In this document: in pieces, positions 26,077 to 35,766 of the stretch
Layout of the letters: every line of letters begins with the position of its first letter
Position numbering within the stretch: the stretch's first letter is position 1
Origin: Pseudomonadota bacterium
GTDB taxonomy: Bacteria; Pseudomonadota; Alphaproteobacteria; Dongiales; Dongiaceae
Length of the DNA stretch: 64,000 nt
Reading direction: 5' to 3'
Assembly (NCBI GenBank): GCA_016183985.1
Contig: JACPDN010000010.1
Coordinates: forward strand, 496,001-560,000
Translations under genes and position numbers: made by a program
Notes under the pieces: generated by a model
The model's database searches: none
Told to the model about the DNA's origin: nothing
What the model saw: the letters and a program-made list of their open reading frames with translations, nothing else

Positions 26077-28566
26077 ATGCGCATTCGACTGAGCGTGGCG
26101 AAAGCCATCGTCCTTTTTGGACTTCTCATTGCCGGCGGTTTCGCCGCCATTCTCATCACCAATTCTCTGGCCCTCTCCGAACTCAAGGTCGGCGGCCCGC
26201 TCTACCGGCAGATCGTGCTGGGCAAGGATCTCATCGCCGACATCCTGCCGCCGCCGGAATATGTCATCGAATCCTATCTCGAAGCGACCTTGGCCGTGAA
26301 AAATCCGGGCGAGCTGGCGCAGCATCGCGACCGTCTGGCGCAGCTCCGGAAGGATTACGACCTGCGCCACGAATACTGGCTGACGGCCGATTACAACAAA
26401 GACCTGCACGAGAAGCTCACCGCTGACAGCCATGCCGAAGTGGTGACGTTCTTCGCCGCCGTGGACGAATTGCTGCCGGCCATTGAGAAGGGCGATGCGG
26501 CGGCGGTCGATGTCGCCTATGCCAAGGTGAGTGCCGCCTATCTGGCACACCGTGCCGTGGTGGATGCACTCGTCGCCGGCGCCAATACTGAAAACGCTCG
26601 CGTCGAGGCCGAGGCGGTGGCGACCGATACCAGCTATCTCACCATCGTCTGGACCGTGACTGTCATCGTGCTGGTCCTGGTGACCGGCGGCATTGCCGGC
26701 ATCACGTTTGGCGTCATCCGGCCGATCATTCGCATGACCGGGGTGATGACCGAACTGGCACAGGGCGCCAATGACATTGTCCTTCCTTCCGCCGCGCGCC
26801 AGGACGAGATCGGCGCCATGGCGCGCGCGGTCGGGGTCTTCCGCGACAATGCCCGGGAGAATGAGAAGCTCCGCCAGCAACATGATGAGGCTAGCCGCCA
26901 CAATGACGAGCAGTTGAAATCCGAGATGCTGCAGCTCACCCAGACGCTGGAGCATGAGGTCAACGAAACCGTCGGCGACATTTCCACCCAGGCCAGCAAG
27001 CTCTCCGAAAACGCGACCGTGCTGTCACGCACCGCGGCCGAGTTGCGGCGCATGGCGATCGAGGTCAACGAGCTGGTCGAGGCCACCAACCGCAATGTGG
27101 AAACGGTAGCGAGTGCAACGGCGCAGCTGGAAGCTTCCAGCCGCGCCATTTCCCATCAGATCGACAATTCGAGCAAGCTCGCGGCCAGCGCGCGCGATGG
27201 CGCGGAAGTTGCCAATAGCGAAGTGGCGGGTCTCGCCAAGACGGCCTCGAGCATCGGCAATGTCGTCGTCATGATCCAGGAGATCGCGGCGCGCACCAAG
27301 ATGCTGGCGCTCAACGCCACCATCGAAGCGGCGCGCGCCGGCGAAATGGGCAAGGGCTTTGCGGTGGTGGCCGACGAGGTGAAGAGCCTCGCCCGCCAGA
27401 CGGAAGAAGGTATCGCCCAGGTGAATGCCCAGGCCGAGGAGATCACCCAATCCACCGCCAAGGCCGTGGGCATCGTCGACAATGTGGCGGGCGGCATCCG
27501 CGACATCGACGCCGTCACCATTGAAGTGGCGCGGGCGAGCGAGGAACAACGCGCCGCCACCGCCGAGATCATGCAAAGCGCCGGTGAAGCCGCCGCCTCG
27601 ACCCGGTCGGTCGCCGACAATGTCGCGCGCATGATGGAGGATGTGGAGCGTACGGGCGAGACGGCGGGCCATGTCAACGATCTCTCGGCGCTTGTCAGCC
27701 GCGATATCGGCGCCCTGCAGCAACGCCTCTATGTCATCCTGCGCTCATCGATCGGCGGCAACCGGCGCGATGCGGCCCGCCGCACAGCCGCCATCGCCTT
27801 TCGCGGTGAATTCGGCGGCCAGGTAGTGACCGGCTTTACCGGCGACGTGTCGGATGGCGGCGTGCTGGTCGTGGCCGACAGCAACACGGCCTTGCGTCCG
27901 GCGGATGGCGTTTGCGAGCTCAAAGGTGTCGGCCGCTTCAAGGCAAAGCTGGTCAATCAGGATCCTTTGGGCATTCATGTGCATTTCGTCGATGCGGGCG
28001 AGGCGGAGCGCGAAGCCCTGCACCGGCGGCTCGTGCAGGCTGCCGAGGAAGACGCGCCGTTCATGGACCTTGCCAATCAGGTGGCGGAAAGGGCGGCTGC
28101 CGCCCTTGAACAGGCGCTGGGGGAGCGCAGCATCGGCCTCGACGATCTTTACGACGTCGAATATGAACCCATCCCGGGCAGCGACCCGCAGCAGGTGATG
28201 GCCAAGCACACCAAGCTGGTCGAACGCCTGTTTCCGCCGATCATCGAACCGCCACTCACCACGAGCGACAAGATCGTCTTCTGCTGCATCATCGACCGCA
28301 AAGGCTATATCGCGGCCCACAACAAGAAGTATTCGCATCCGCAGAAGCCCGGCGAGACGGTGTGGAACACCGCGAATTCCCGCAACCGCCGCATCTATAC
28401 CGACCGCGCCGGCACCCTGGCCGGCCGCGCCGCCAGCACCATCGTCCAGACCTATGCCCGCGACATGGGCGGCGGGAAATTCGTGGTGCTGAAGGAAATC
28501 GACGCACCGATCAAAGCCGGCGGCAAACATTGGGGCGCGGTTAGGTTGGCGGTGAAGCTGAGTTGA
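26077..28566 (+). CDS. Chemoreceptor with PilZ and C-terminal PDC-like sensor
   Basis: An 829-residue methyl-accepting protein. TM1 is at about residues 8-28, a helical periplasmic region runs to about 185, and TM2 is at about 187-211. HAMP follows, then the MA signalling hairpin with tip region [33 protein letters not shown] split around residue 410-440. Residues about 563-655 form a PilZ domain with both c-di-GMP motifs, RDAAR (RxxxR) and DVSDGG (DxSxxG). Residues about 720-829 ([19 protein letters not shown], then DRAGTLAG and [18 protein letters not shown]) resemble a cytoplasmic PDC/Cache-like module. It may integrate c-di-GMP with chemotaxis. An adenylate cyclase gene follows 46 bases later. 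Confidence 0.88.
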   Translation: MRIRLSVAKAIVLFGLLIAGGFAAILITNSLALSELKVGGPLYRQIVLGKDLIADILPPPEYVIESYLEATLAVKNPGELAQHRDRLAQLRKDYDLRHEYWLTADYNKDLHEKLTADSHAEVVTFFAAVDELLPAIEKGDAAAVDVAYAKVSAAYLAHRAVVDALVAGANTENARVEAEAVATDTSYLTIVWTVTVIVLVLVTGGIAGITFGVIRPIIRMTGVMTELAQGANDIVLPSAARQDEIGAMARAVGVFRDNARENEKLRQQHDEASRHNDEQLKSEMLQLTQTLEHEVNETVGDISTQASKLSENATVLSRTAAELRRMAIEVNELVEATNRNVETVASATAQLEASSRAISHQIDNSSKLAASARDGAEVANSEVAGLAKTASSIGNVVVMIQEIAARTKMLALNATIEAARAGEMGKGFAVVADEVKSLARQTEEGIAQVNAQAEEITQSTAKAVGIVDNVAGGIRDIDAVTIEVARASEEQRAATAEIMQSAGEAAASTRSVADNVARMMEDVERTGETAGHVNDLSALVSRDIGALQQRLYVILRSSIGGNRRDAARRTAAIAFRGEFGGQVVTGFTGDVSDGGVLVVADSNTALRPADGVCELKGVGRFKAKLVNQDPLGIHVHFVDAGEAEREALHRRLVQAAEEDAPFMDLANQVAERAAAALEQALGERSIGLDDLYDVEYEPIPGSDPQQVMAKHTKLVERLFPPIIEPPLTTSDKIVFCCIIDRKGYIAAHNKKYSHPQKPGETVWNTANSRNRRIYTDRAGTLAGRAASTIVQTYARDMGGGKFVVLKEIDAPIKAGGKHWGAVRLAVKLS

Positions 28567-28612
28567 GACGGGGCGTTTGCACCCGGCTCTGCCGCCCCCT
28601 ATCCTCCCCTCC

Positions 28613-29860
28613 ATGACCCAGCTTCCCGCCAATGACATGGATGGATTCGGCCGGCTCGTTGCCTGGCTTGCGCAGGCCGCACTCGGCGATACCGGCAAGC
28701 GCAGTGACGGCACGCTCGACAACAACCTCGGCGCACTCACCTTTCCGGAAGTCTTTGCCGGCTTCTGCGACCGCATCAATGACTGGATCGGTCCCTTCAG
28801 CCGCATCTCGATCGCGATGGAAGTGCTCCATCCCGAACTTTCCGGCGGTACGCTCTATTGGCGCGATGGCGCGGTGGAGGAAAGGCAGATCAAGCGTGCA
28901 GGCATTCTGGCCTGGGATGAATATCTGCGCAGTCCCGTCTATGTCATCGAACAGACCAACCGCCCCTGGCGCTGGCGCCAGGGGGATGCGGTGCCGGACA
29001 TGCCGCTCATTCAGGATCTCAGCAGTCAAGGCAATACCGATTACTGCCTCTTTCCTTTGCCCATCCAGGACACCAGCCGCACCAGCACCATGTCCTTTGC
29101 GACGCGCCGGCCGGGCGGCTTCGGCGCATTGGGTGGCGACGATCTCGGCGCCGGGCTGTTGCGCCGCATCGCCTGGGCGATGACGCCCTATGTCGAGCGC
29201 GTGGCCTTGCGTGTCATAGCGCTCGATCTCTTGGACGCTTATGTCGGCAAGATCGCGGGCAAGCGCGTCTACGGTGGCCAGATCGAGCTTGGTGCCGTGG
29301 ACCCGATCGACGCCGCCATCCTGGTTGCCGACCTCAGGGGCTTTACCGGCTTGAGCGAGGAACTGGGCGAGATCGCGATGGTCGAGCTGCTCAATCGCTA
29401 TTTCGAAACGCTGGGCGAAGCAATCGCCGCCCATGACGGGCAGATCCTGAAATTCATGGGCGACGGCTTACTGGCGGTCTTTCCCATCGTCAGCGAGGGA
29501 GAGCCGGCGAATATCCACGCCGCCGCCTTGCTGGCAGCCATACGTGCGCGCGCCAATCTCGCGACGCTCAATGCGGCCTTGGCGGCCGAGAACAGGAAGC
29601 AGATCGATTTCGGCATCGGCCTTCACACCGGCTCCGTCGCCTTCGGCAATATCGGCACGGGCACAAGGCTCGACTTCACCGTCATCGGCCCGGCGGTCAA
29701 CCAGGCAAGCCGCATCCAGGATCTCACCAAGGAATTGCGGGAACCGATCCTCGCTTCGCGCGATTTCGTCGATACGCTGAAGCTGCCGATGCGCCTCGTG
29801 GGTGCGCGGACCCTGCGCGGTGTGGAAAAGCCGGTCGAACTGTTTGCACCGATGGTCTGA
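28613..29860 (+). CDS. Class III adenylate cyclase
   Basis: A 415-residue soluble cyclase (ATP to cAMP). An N-terminal regulatory region of about 210 residues, unassigned but of a type common in alphaproteobacterial cyclases, precedes the catalytic domain. The catalytic domain has ILVADLRGFTGLSEELGE (first metal Asp), FMGDGLLAVFP (second metal Asp), LHTGSVAFGNIG and RLDFTVIGPAVNQASRI (adenine-specifying and transition-state residues). ATG 28613 (MTQLPAND) is chosen. It follows the PilZ chemoreceptor with a short gap, so co-transcription is likely. Confidence 0.9.
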   Translation: MTQLPANDMDGFGRLVAWLAQAALGDTGKRSDGTLDNNLGALTFPEVFAGFCDRINDWIGPFSRISIAMEVLHPELSGGTLYWRDGAVEERQIKRAGILAWDEYLRSPVYVIEQTNRPWRWRQGDAVPDMPLIQDLSSQGNTDYCLFPLPIQDTSRTSTMSFATRRPGGFGALGGDDLGAGLLRRIAWAMTPYVERVALRVIALDLLDAYVGKIAGKRVYGGQIELGAVDPIDAAILVADLRGFTGLSEELGEIAMVELLNRYFETLGEAIAAHDGQILKFMGDGLLAVFPIVSEGEPANIHAAALLAAIRARANLATLNAALAAENRKQIDFGIGLHTGSVAFGNIGTGTRLDFTVIGPAVNQASRIQDLTKELREPILASRDFVDTLKLPMRLVGARTLRGVEKPVELFAPMV

Positions 29861-29944
29861 ACCGAGGCAATGCGCCGCATGCGGCCAAATGCCGGATGGC
29901 TGTTTCGTAATCGCTGGTTAGAGTGATTCCAATCTTTCGCCCCC

Positions 29945-29959
29945 CGATGATTATCATCG
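29945..29959. promoter_or_regulatory. Dyad upstream of cydA
   Basis: CGATGAT-T-ATCATCG is a perfect 7-base dyad with one central base, 19 bases before the cydA ATG and just ahead of its AGGAGA ribosome site. It could be an operator or an mRNA hairpin in the 5' leader. No known regulator site is recognised. Confidence 0.4.
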
Positions 29960-29978
29960 GCAGCAGGAGAGTGATGGA

Positions 29979-31346
29979 ATGGACGCAATCATCCTGGCGC
30001 GCCTGCAATTTGCCGCCAATATCTCGTTCCACATTCTCTTTCCCAGCATCACCATCGCCTTGGGCTGGGTTCTTCTCTATTTCAAGCTGCGCCATGACCG
30101 GCTGCAACGGGTCTTGCCCGGCGATATGCGCTGGATCCTTGCCTATCGTTTCTGGGTAAAGATCTTCGCGCTTTCCTTCGCCATGGGTGTGGTTTCCGGT
30201 ATCACCATGAGTTTCCAGTTCGGTACCAATTGGCCGGGCTATATGCAGAAGGTCGGTAATGTGGCGGGCCCATTGCTCGCCTATGAAGTGCTGACCGCCT
30301 TTTTTCTCGAAGCGGTCTTCCTCGGCATCATGCTGTTCGGCTTCAAGCGCGTGCCCAATTGGGTGCACAGCCTCGCTACCTTCCTGGTGGCGTTCGGCAC
30401 GACGGTCTCGGCCTTCTGGATTCTGGCGCTGAATTCCTGGATGCAGACGCCGGCGGGGTATGAACTGCGCGACGGCATTGTCTATGCGGCCGATTGGGTC
30501 GCCATCATCTTCAACCCCAGCTTCCCCTATCGCCTTATCCATATGCTGCTGGCTTCGGGCCTCACCGTCAGTTTCCTCGTGGCGGGCGTTTCCGCCTTGC
30601 GCTGGTTCTGGGGTGAGCGGTCGGATGATTTGAAGATGGGCCTCAAGACCGGCATCTATCTTGCCGCCATCCTCATCCCGCTGCAGATTTTCGCGGGCGA
30701 CATGCACGGCCTCAACACGCTGGAATATCAGCCGCAGAAGGTGGCGGCGATGGAAGGCAATTGGCAGACCAGCTCCCATGTGCCGCTGCTGCTCTTTGCC
30801 TGGCCGGATGAAGAGACGCGCGAGAATCATTTCGAAATCGGCGTGCCCTCGGGGGCCAGCCTGATCCTGCGCCACTCGCCCGATGGCGTCGTGCCGGGTC
30901 TCAACGACTATGCGGGCAAGCACCCGCCGGTGAAGCCGCTCTTCTTTGCCTTCCGCATCATGGTGGGGTTGGGGCTGCTCATGCTGGCGGTGTCTTGGGC
31001 TGGCAGTTTCTATCTGTGGCGCCGGCGCGAGCTGCCGCGGCTGCTGCAGCGCGTCTTCATCGGCATGACCTTCTCCGGCTGGGTCGCAACCTTGGCCGGC
31101 TGGTATGTGACCGAAATCGGCCGCCAGCCTTATCTCGTGACGGGCATCCTCACGACGGCGGATGCGGCGAGCGACGTGCCGGCACCGATGATCGGGCTAA
31201 GCCTCACACTCTATCTCATTGTCTATGCCAGCCTCATCGTTGCCTATATCGGCGTCATCACGAAGCTGGCGCGCAAGGCGACGAAGGGCCAGAAGCCGCA
31301 GGCCGATACGCCCACCCAGGCCGGCACCTTTGCGGCGGCGGAGTAA
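29979..31346 (+). CDS. cydA: Cytochrome bd-type quinol oxidase subunit I (cyanide-insensitive type)
   Basis: A 455-residue membrane subunit carrying haems b558, b595 and d. ARLQFAANISFHILFPSITIALGW contains the haem b595 His. YRLIHMLLASGL carries a further haem ligand. The short Q-loop and the late GWYVTEIGRQPYLVTGIL match the CioA-type short subfamily. AGGAGA precedes ATG 29979. It is seven bases upstream of cydB. It reduces O2 with quinol at high affinity; the Cio type is poorly inhibited by cyanide. No CydX or CydDC gene is in the window. Confidence 0.93.
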   Translation: MDAIILARLQFAANISFHILFPSITIALGWVLLYFKLRHDRLQRVLPGDMRWILAYRFWVKIFALSFAMGVVSGITMSFQFGTNWPGYMQKVGNVAGPLLAYEVLTAFFLEAVFLGIMLFGFKRVPNWVHSLATFLVAFGTTVSAFWILALNSWMQTPAGYELRDGIVYAADWVAIIFNPSFPYRLIHMLLASGLTVSFLVAGVSALRWFWGERSDDLKMGLKTGIYLAAILIPLQIFAGDMHGLNTLEYQPQKVAAMEGNWQTSSHVPLLLFAWPDEETRENHFEIGVPSGASLILRHSPDGVVPGLNDYAGKHPPVKPLFFAFRIMVGLGLLMLAVSWAGSFYLWRRRELPRLLQRVFIGMTFSGWVATLAGWYVTEIGRQPYLVTGILTTADAASDVPAPMIGLSLTLYLIVYASLIVAYIGVITKLARKATKGQKPQADTPTQAGTFAAAE

Positions 31347-31352
31347 GCGGCC

Positions 31353-32366
31353 ATGCTCAGTCTCTTCGGCGATCCCACCATCTGGCTGCCCCTCGCCTTT
31401 GCCGGGCTGATGGGCCTCTCCATCCTCATCTATGTCGTACTCGACGGTTTCGACCTCGGCATCGGCATGCTGTTCGCATGGGGCGGCGAAGCCGAGCAGG
31501 ACCGCATGATGGCGGCGATCGGGCCTTTCTGGGATGCCAATGAAACATGGCTGGTGCTGGCCGTGGGCCTGCTGCTGGTGGCTTTCCCGGTAGCGCATGG
31601 CATCATTCTCACGGCGCTCTACTTACCCGTCGTCCTGATGCTGATCGGTCTCATCCTGCGCGGTGTCGCCTTCGAATTCCGCGCCAAGGCTGAAGGGAGC
31701 ACAAAGCGGAACTGGAGCCGCATCTTTATCATGGGCTCGTTCCTCACCGCCCTCACCCAGGGCTATATGCTGGGGGTCTATGTGATGGGGTTGGAGCAGA
31801 CTCCCGCCACCATCGCTTTCGGCCTGCTCACCGCCATCTGCCTGGTAGCCGGCTACATGCTGGTGGGATCGACCTGGCTCATCATCAAGACCGAGGGCGA
31901 TCTGCAATCCCGTGCCATCGGCTGGGCCGGCCGTGCATTGGTCTTTGCCGCGATCGGCATGGCGGCGATCTCAGTCGCCTCGCCGCTGGTCAGCCCGCGC
32001 ATTTTCGAAAAGTGGTTCAGCGGCCCGACTATCCTGCTTCTGGCACCGCTTCCCATCGGTTCGGCGGTGATCTTCATCGTTCTGGCGGTTTTCCTGCGCA
32101 ACATGACACCGGCCCATGATCGCTGGTGCCGCCTGCCCTTCATCGCCGTGACCGGGCTCTTTGCCCTGGCCTTCACGGGTCTTGCCTATTCCTTCTACCC
32201 CTATGTCGTGCCGGATCGCCTGACCCTTTTCGAAGCGGCTTCGGCTCCGGACAGCCTGCTCATCATCCTCATCGGCGCCCTTTTCGTATTGCCCGCCATC
32301 GTCGCTTATTCGGCGCTGAGCTATCACGTCTTTCGCGGCAAGGCGACGCCGCTTGGCTACGACTAA
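31353..32366 (+). CDS. cydB: Cytochrome bd-type quinol oxidase subunit II
   Basis: A 337-residue membrane protein with eight or nine helices. LPLAFAGLMGLSILIYVVLDGFDLGIGML and PFWDANETWLVLAVGLLLVAFPVAHG are the conserved N-terminal CydB signatures; RGVAFEFRAKAE follows. It forms the bd oxidase heterodimer with the preceding gene and is in the same operon. No CydX-like short gene follows before the convergent lipoprotein gene. Confidence 0.95.
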   Translation: MLSLFGDPTIWLPLAFAGLMGLSILIYVVLDGFDLGIGMLFAWGGEAEQDRMMAAIGPFWDANETWLVLAVGLLLVAFPVAHGIILTALYLPVVLMLIGLILRGVAFEFRAKAEGSTKRNWSRIFIMGSFLTALTQGYMLGVYVMGLEQTPATIAFGLLTAICLVAGYMLVGSTWLIIKTEGDLQSRAIGWAGRALVFAAIGMAAISVASPLVSPRIFEKWFSGPTILLLAPLPIGSAVIFIVLAVFLRNMTPAHDRWCRLPFIAVTGLFALAFTGLAYSFYPYVVPDRLTLFEAASAPDSLLIILIGALFVLPAIVAYSALSYHVFRGKATPLGYD

Positions 32367-32401
32367 GTCGTTGTTGCAATGGAATTGTTGCGCAGCATTT
32401 T

Positions 32402-32839
32402 TCAGGGCAGGCGCGTGATCTCGGCCCTGATCGGCCCAGCTTGCGTCTCGATCCTGATCGGCCAGCGCGTCCCGGTGCCAAGGTCGGCCGGAAAGGTGAA
32501 TTGGACCGGCACCTGGCGCGGCGTGCCGACGACAATGACGTCGCCGATGATCTGCCGCGTCGCCGGCAGATCAGCGATGAGGTCGATCTGCGCCTGCCGT
32601 GAATTCCGGGCCTGCCGATAGGAACCATGATAGCTCGGGCCGGTACCCCTGGGATTGAGCCCCCTCACCTGGCCGTCCTGCAGCGTCAATTCTATCCGGC
32701 CAGTGCCGTAAACCCCGCTGTAATCCAGGCGGTAATGGCCGGCAACGTGTATTGGTGGTGGCACAGGAGCACATGCCGTTACGCTCGCCACCAAAGCAGA
32801 AGCCAAGATTCCTGCGACTGTTTTCGGGCGGTTGATCAT
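32402..32839 (-). CDS. Small predicted lipoprotein of unknown function
   Basis: A 145-residue protein from ATG 32839. The signal MINRPKTVAGILASALVASV ends in TAC, a lipobox-like site placing Cys at about residue 23. The mature part is beta-rich (GHYRLDYSGVYGTGRIELTLQDGQ and later QVPVQFTFPADLGTG) and probably forms a small barrel at the envelope. It is convergent with cydB and divergent from the PAS protein gene. No family recognised. Confidence 0.65.
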   Translation of the reverse strand: MINRPKTVAGILASALVASVTACAPVPPPIHVAGHYRLDYSGVYGTGRIELTLQDGQVRGLNPRGTGPSYHGSYRQARNSRQAQIDLIADLPATRQIIGDVIVVGTPRQVPVQFTFPADLGTGTRWPIRIETQAGPIRAEITRLP

Positions 32840-33034
32840 ACCGATACCACTATTGCCTGCTGAAGAGGACGCAACCCAGAATAACGAGGTCGAGCGGACC
32901 AGGGCCACCCCGCGCCGGCCGGGCCGGCCACAAAAGTCCCTTGATTCAGGGAGGTAATGTCCCACATGCTCATATCAAGTTTCGTCAACCGGACCCGGGC
33001 AGTGACGTCTGGGCCGTGACCTGACGGTGGGGGC

Positions 33035-33631
33035 ATGACGGCCTGGGCTGATCTCAGCCAATCGCAATCGGCGCGCGTGCGGCGGCTGGATGCCTGGTGG
33101 CAATCCAGTGCCGGCGAAGGCATACCCGACCGGTCGGAATTCGACCCCAGCGCATTCACGCAATTGCTGCCCTTCCTGCTGTTGTCCGAAGTCGAACAAC
33201 CCTTTCGCCTGCGCTATCGCTTGATCGGCACGGCCGTCAGCGAGGCCGCGGGCGGCAGCTTCGCCGGTCGCTATCTCGATGAAATGCTGCCCGAAGGTGA
33301 GGAAGAGGAGCCCTGGCAGGACCACTATCGCCGCGCCTTCGATACACGGCGCCCGCTTTATGGCAGCTGCCGCATCCGGACATCGACCGGCGGCAGGATG
33401 GAATACGAGTTCGGCATCTGGCCCCTGACTTGCAAAGATTCGGCCTGCAAAGATTCGGCACATAAGGACGCGGCACATGATGGCGGACCGTTGGTGCGCC
33501 AGTTCATCGGCATCGAGGATTACGGCAATTGGCGCGGCCGTGTCCGTCCCTTGCGCGAAGAGCTTGCCGATTGGCAATACGCGCTGCAGGCAGCCGCTTC
33601 GCTTGGCGACCCACCGCGTTTGTCGCGCTGA
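33035..33631 (+). CDS. PAS_5-type PAS domain protein
   Basis: A 198-residue protein. FDPSAFTQLLPFLLLSEVEQPFRLRYRLIGTAVSEAAGGSFAGRYLDEML is the PAS_5 pattern, a stand-alone domain common in alphaproteobacteria and often lacking any output domain. Between the last strands is an inserted 15-residue stretch of three imperfect CKDSA-type pentapeptides encoded by a 15-bp tandem repeat. The ligand and role are unknown. Confidence 0.78.
   Translation: MTAWADLSQSQSARVRRLDAWWQSSAGEGIPDRSEFDPSAFTQLLPFLLLSEVEQPFRLRYRLIGTAVSEAAGGSFAGRYLDEMLPEGEEEEPWQDHYRRAFDTRRPLYGSCRIRTSTGGRMEYEFGIWPLTCKDSACKDSAHKDAAHDGGPLVRQFIGIEDYGNWRGRVRPLREELADWQYALQAAASLGDPPRLSR
33431..33475 (+). repeat. In-frame 15-bp tandem repeat, three copies
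   Basis: TGCAAAGATTCGGCC (33431-33445), TGCAAAGATTCGGCA (33446-33460) and CATAAGGACGCGGCA (33461-33475) encode CKDSA-CKDSA-HKDAA. The first two copies differ at one base, implying recent duplication inside the PAS gene. Confidence 0.8.
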
Positions 33632-33637
33632 GCGACC

Positions 33638-35035
33638 TCAGGGTGCGCCAACGGCGCGGTAGGGAAGCTTGGCCGCATCGCCAGCAAACAATAATTGGCA
33701 CTCACTCCTGGCGGCGGCATCGCAAGCCGCGAGCGCCTTCGCCTTGATCTTGTTTGGATCGCCCTGGCCGGTCCTGGCGCCCAATTGCGGACAGGTGGAT
33801 ACGCCGCCGATATTGCCCTTGCCGGAGACATTGCAAACCGCCTGGCCATAACTCTGCCCGTCGAGAGCGACAAAGAAGTAGCCATAGACGGAATTGCCTT
33901 GGTCACTGAGCGGATTGGCGCGATAGGCCTCTAACGCATGCGCGACCTTGGTCGACAGAATGATCGTGCCGTCGTCAAGTGGACTCTTGAAGGCAGGCTC
34001 CGGCGATGCGGGTGTGGAACCAGGCGCGGCGGCCGATGTACTTGGTGTGACGGCGCGGGCCGCGACCTGTGCTTCCAATTCGCCCTTGCGGCTCTGTGCC
34101 AGTTCCGCGAAGACACCGTTCGGATACTTCTTCAAGTAAGCGGCATAATCGCTGGCCCGGTTGCTCTCCTTGATGCTGTCCCACAGCGCCTGTTCGGCGG
34201 CATCGATCGACGGGGCAGCGGGTTCAAGGGCTGGCGCCGTCGCTGGCGCAGGGGCCGGCACCACGGCCGCGACCTGTTTATCACCAGCAAAAAAGAATGA
34301 GTTCATCAAAGATGAACTGTCCCAAGGCGTCTGCTCACCGTTGGTGACCTTCGAGACATTGACGCGCACATTGCGGAAGACATCCTCGATGCCTTCGCCC
34401 GGCTTCACCATTTCGCTGGCAAGGGCGGTGGCAAAGGGTGAATTCTTGCCGCTGCCGTCGGCCGCCGTCTGGCCGGGCGCCGTGGAATAGGCCACATAGG
34501 AACCGTTGGGTGCATCCATGCGCGCAAGGCCGCGCGTTGCCGCACGCATCCCGCGCGACAGCGGGTTGTTGCGGCAGGCATCCAGGATGACGATGCTGGT
34601 ATTGGGGGCGGCATATTCCATTTGTTTCAGGACCGCCTCGGCCGAGACGGCTTCGAGATCGACATCGGCCTCGCGCCGGATATCGGCCCGGACCGGCACC
34701 AGATAGTTCTGCCCGTCGACCTGCAGCCCATGGCCTGCGTAATAGAACAGCGCCGAAGCGCTGGGGCCGGCGCCTTCCAATGCTCCCCCGAAATCGGCGA
34801 TGGCGCGCTTCATCACCTTCTGGTCGGCATCCGTCACCAGCGTCACGGCAAAGCCCAGCTTCTGCAATGTCGAGGCGATGAGCTTGCCGTCATTGACCGG
34901 ATTGGCGAGCGGATCCAGGCCGCCGTCATAGGCGCCATTGGCAATGACGAGTGCCAGGCGCGGTTCGGCCAGTGCCGGCAAGGCGGCACAGCACAGCAAA
35001 GCGGCGCTTACAAAGACACGGAAGAACAGACCCAT
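33638..35035 (-). CDS. Secreted caspase-family protease (orthocaspase) with C-terminal DUF4189-like domain
   Basis: A 465-residue protein. A signal peptide covers residues 1-23 (FVSAALLCCAALPALA). The caspase fold follows, with catalytic His102 in YYAGHGLQVDG and Cys154 in VILDACRNNP. A Pro/Ala-rich linker spans about 250-285 and a helical segment about 285-320. The last about 110 residues, GYFFVALDGQSYGQAVCNVSGKG and on, resemble DUF4189, which carries Cys residues suited to periplasmic disulfides. Family members cleave after Arg or Lys. The target is unknown. It is convergent with the PAS protein gene. Confidence 0.85.
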   Translation of the reverse strand: MGLFFRVFVSAALLCCAALPALAEPRLALVIANGAYDGGLDPLANPVNDGKLIASTLQKLGFAVTLVTDADQKVMKRAIADFGGALEGAGPSASALFYYAGHGLQVDGQNYLVPVRADIRREADVDLEAVSAEAVLKQMEYAAPNTSIVILDACRNNPLSRGMRAATRGLARMDAPNGSYVAYSTAPGQTAADGSGKNSPFATALASEMVKPGEGIEDVFRNVRVNVSKVTNGEQTPWDSSSLMNSFFFAGDKQVAAVVPAPAPATAPALEPAAPSIDAAEQALWDSIKESNRASDYAAYLKKYPNGVFAELAQSRKGELEAQVAARAVTPSTSAAAPGSTPASPEPAFKSPLDDGTIILSTKVAHALEAYRANPLSDQGNSVYGYFFVALDGQSYGQAVCNVSGKGNIGGVSTCPQLGARTGQGDPNKIKAKALAACDAAARSECQLLFAGDAAKLPYRAVGAP

Positions 35036-35157
35036 GCGGCTACCCCTGGATGCCCGCCCCCTTGGGCATCAAGCGTAAGGGCGGCCGCGCCGGGACTGCA
35101 AGAGGTTTTGCGGCGTTGTGGAGGGCAGGAGGATGGGCCCCTAGGCTCGCGGCCTGC

Positions 35158-35574
35158 CTATTCGTCCGGCGTGAAGTTCATAGCGACGCCGTTGATGCAA
35201 TAGCGCAGATGCGTGGGCGGGGGGCCGTCTTCGAAGACGTGGCCGAGATGGCTGCCGCAGGTGGCGCAATGCACCTCGGTGCGCACCATGAAATGGCTGC
35301 GGTCGGTCGTGGTTTCGACCGAGCCGGGAACAGGGTCGTTGAAGCTCGGCCAACCGGTGCCGCTTTCGAATTTGGTGCCGGAAATGAACAGCGGCTGGTC
35401 ACAGCCGGCGCAGGCGAACTTGCCATGGCGCTTTTCATAATTGAGGGCACAGGAACCCGGCCGCTCGGTGCCATGGCCGCGCATCACGTGATATTGCTCC
35501 GCTGTCAGACGCTCACGCCATTCGGCATCGCTGCGGGTGACGGGAAAGGTTTTTTCGGCGGTTTTCGGCTGCAT
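35158..35574 (-). CDS. msrB: Peptide methionine-(R)-S-oxide reductase
   Basis: A 138-residue MsrB that reduces the R-epimer of methionine sulfoxide in proteins. The zinc-binding pairs CAGCDQPLF and [15 protein letters not shown] are intact, and the catalytic Cys is in [11 protein letters not shown]. No signal peptide, so cytoplasmic. Monocistronic. Consistent with the redox-stress content of this region. Confidence 0.95.
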   Translation of the reverse strand: MQPKTAEKTFPVTRSDAEWRERLTAEQYHVMRGHGTERPGSCALNYEKRHGKFACAGCDQPLFISGTKFESGTGWPSFNDPVPGSVETTTDRSHFMVRTEVHCATCGSHLGHVFEDGPPPTHLRYCINGVAMNFTPDE

Positions 35575-35643
35575 TTGGACCCTCCATCTTCAGGAGCTTA
35601 GATGGGGCCAGGATATCTGGAAAGCAAGCCGCCCAAAATAGTT

Positions 35644-35721
35644 GCGGGCGCCCGATGGGGATGGCACCGGGCGCCCGCGAAATGAAGCGGAGATGGGGAC
35701 GGTTGGGTGACCCCGCTTCAT
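35644..35721. repeat. Two tandem hairpins between msrB and LysR
   Basis: GCGGGCGCCCG (35644-35654) pairs with CGGGCGCCCGC (35668-35678). ATGAAGCGG (35682-35690) pairs with CCGCTTCAT (35713-35721). Both lie just past the 3' end of the LysR gene and ahead of msrB on the same strand, so they may separate the two transcripts. Confidence 0.6.
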
Positions 35722-35766
35722 GAGGTCGACCATACCCCCCGCCCGGCCAGGCGTCTGTGACCTGGG

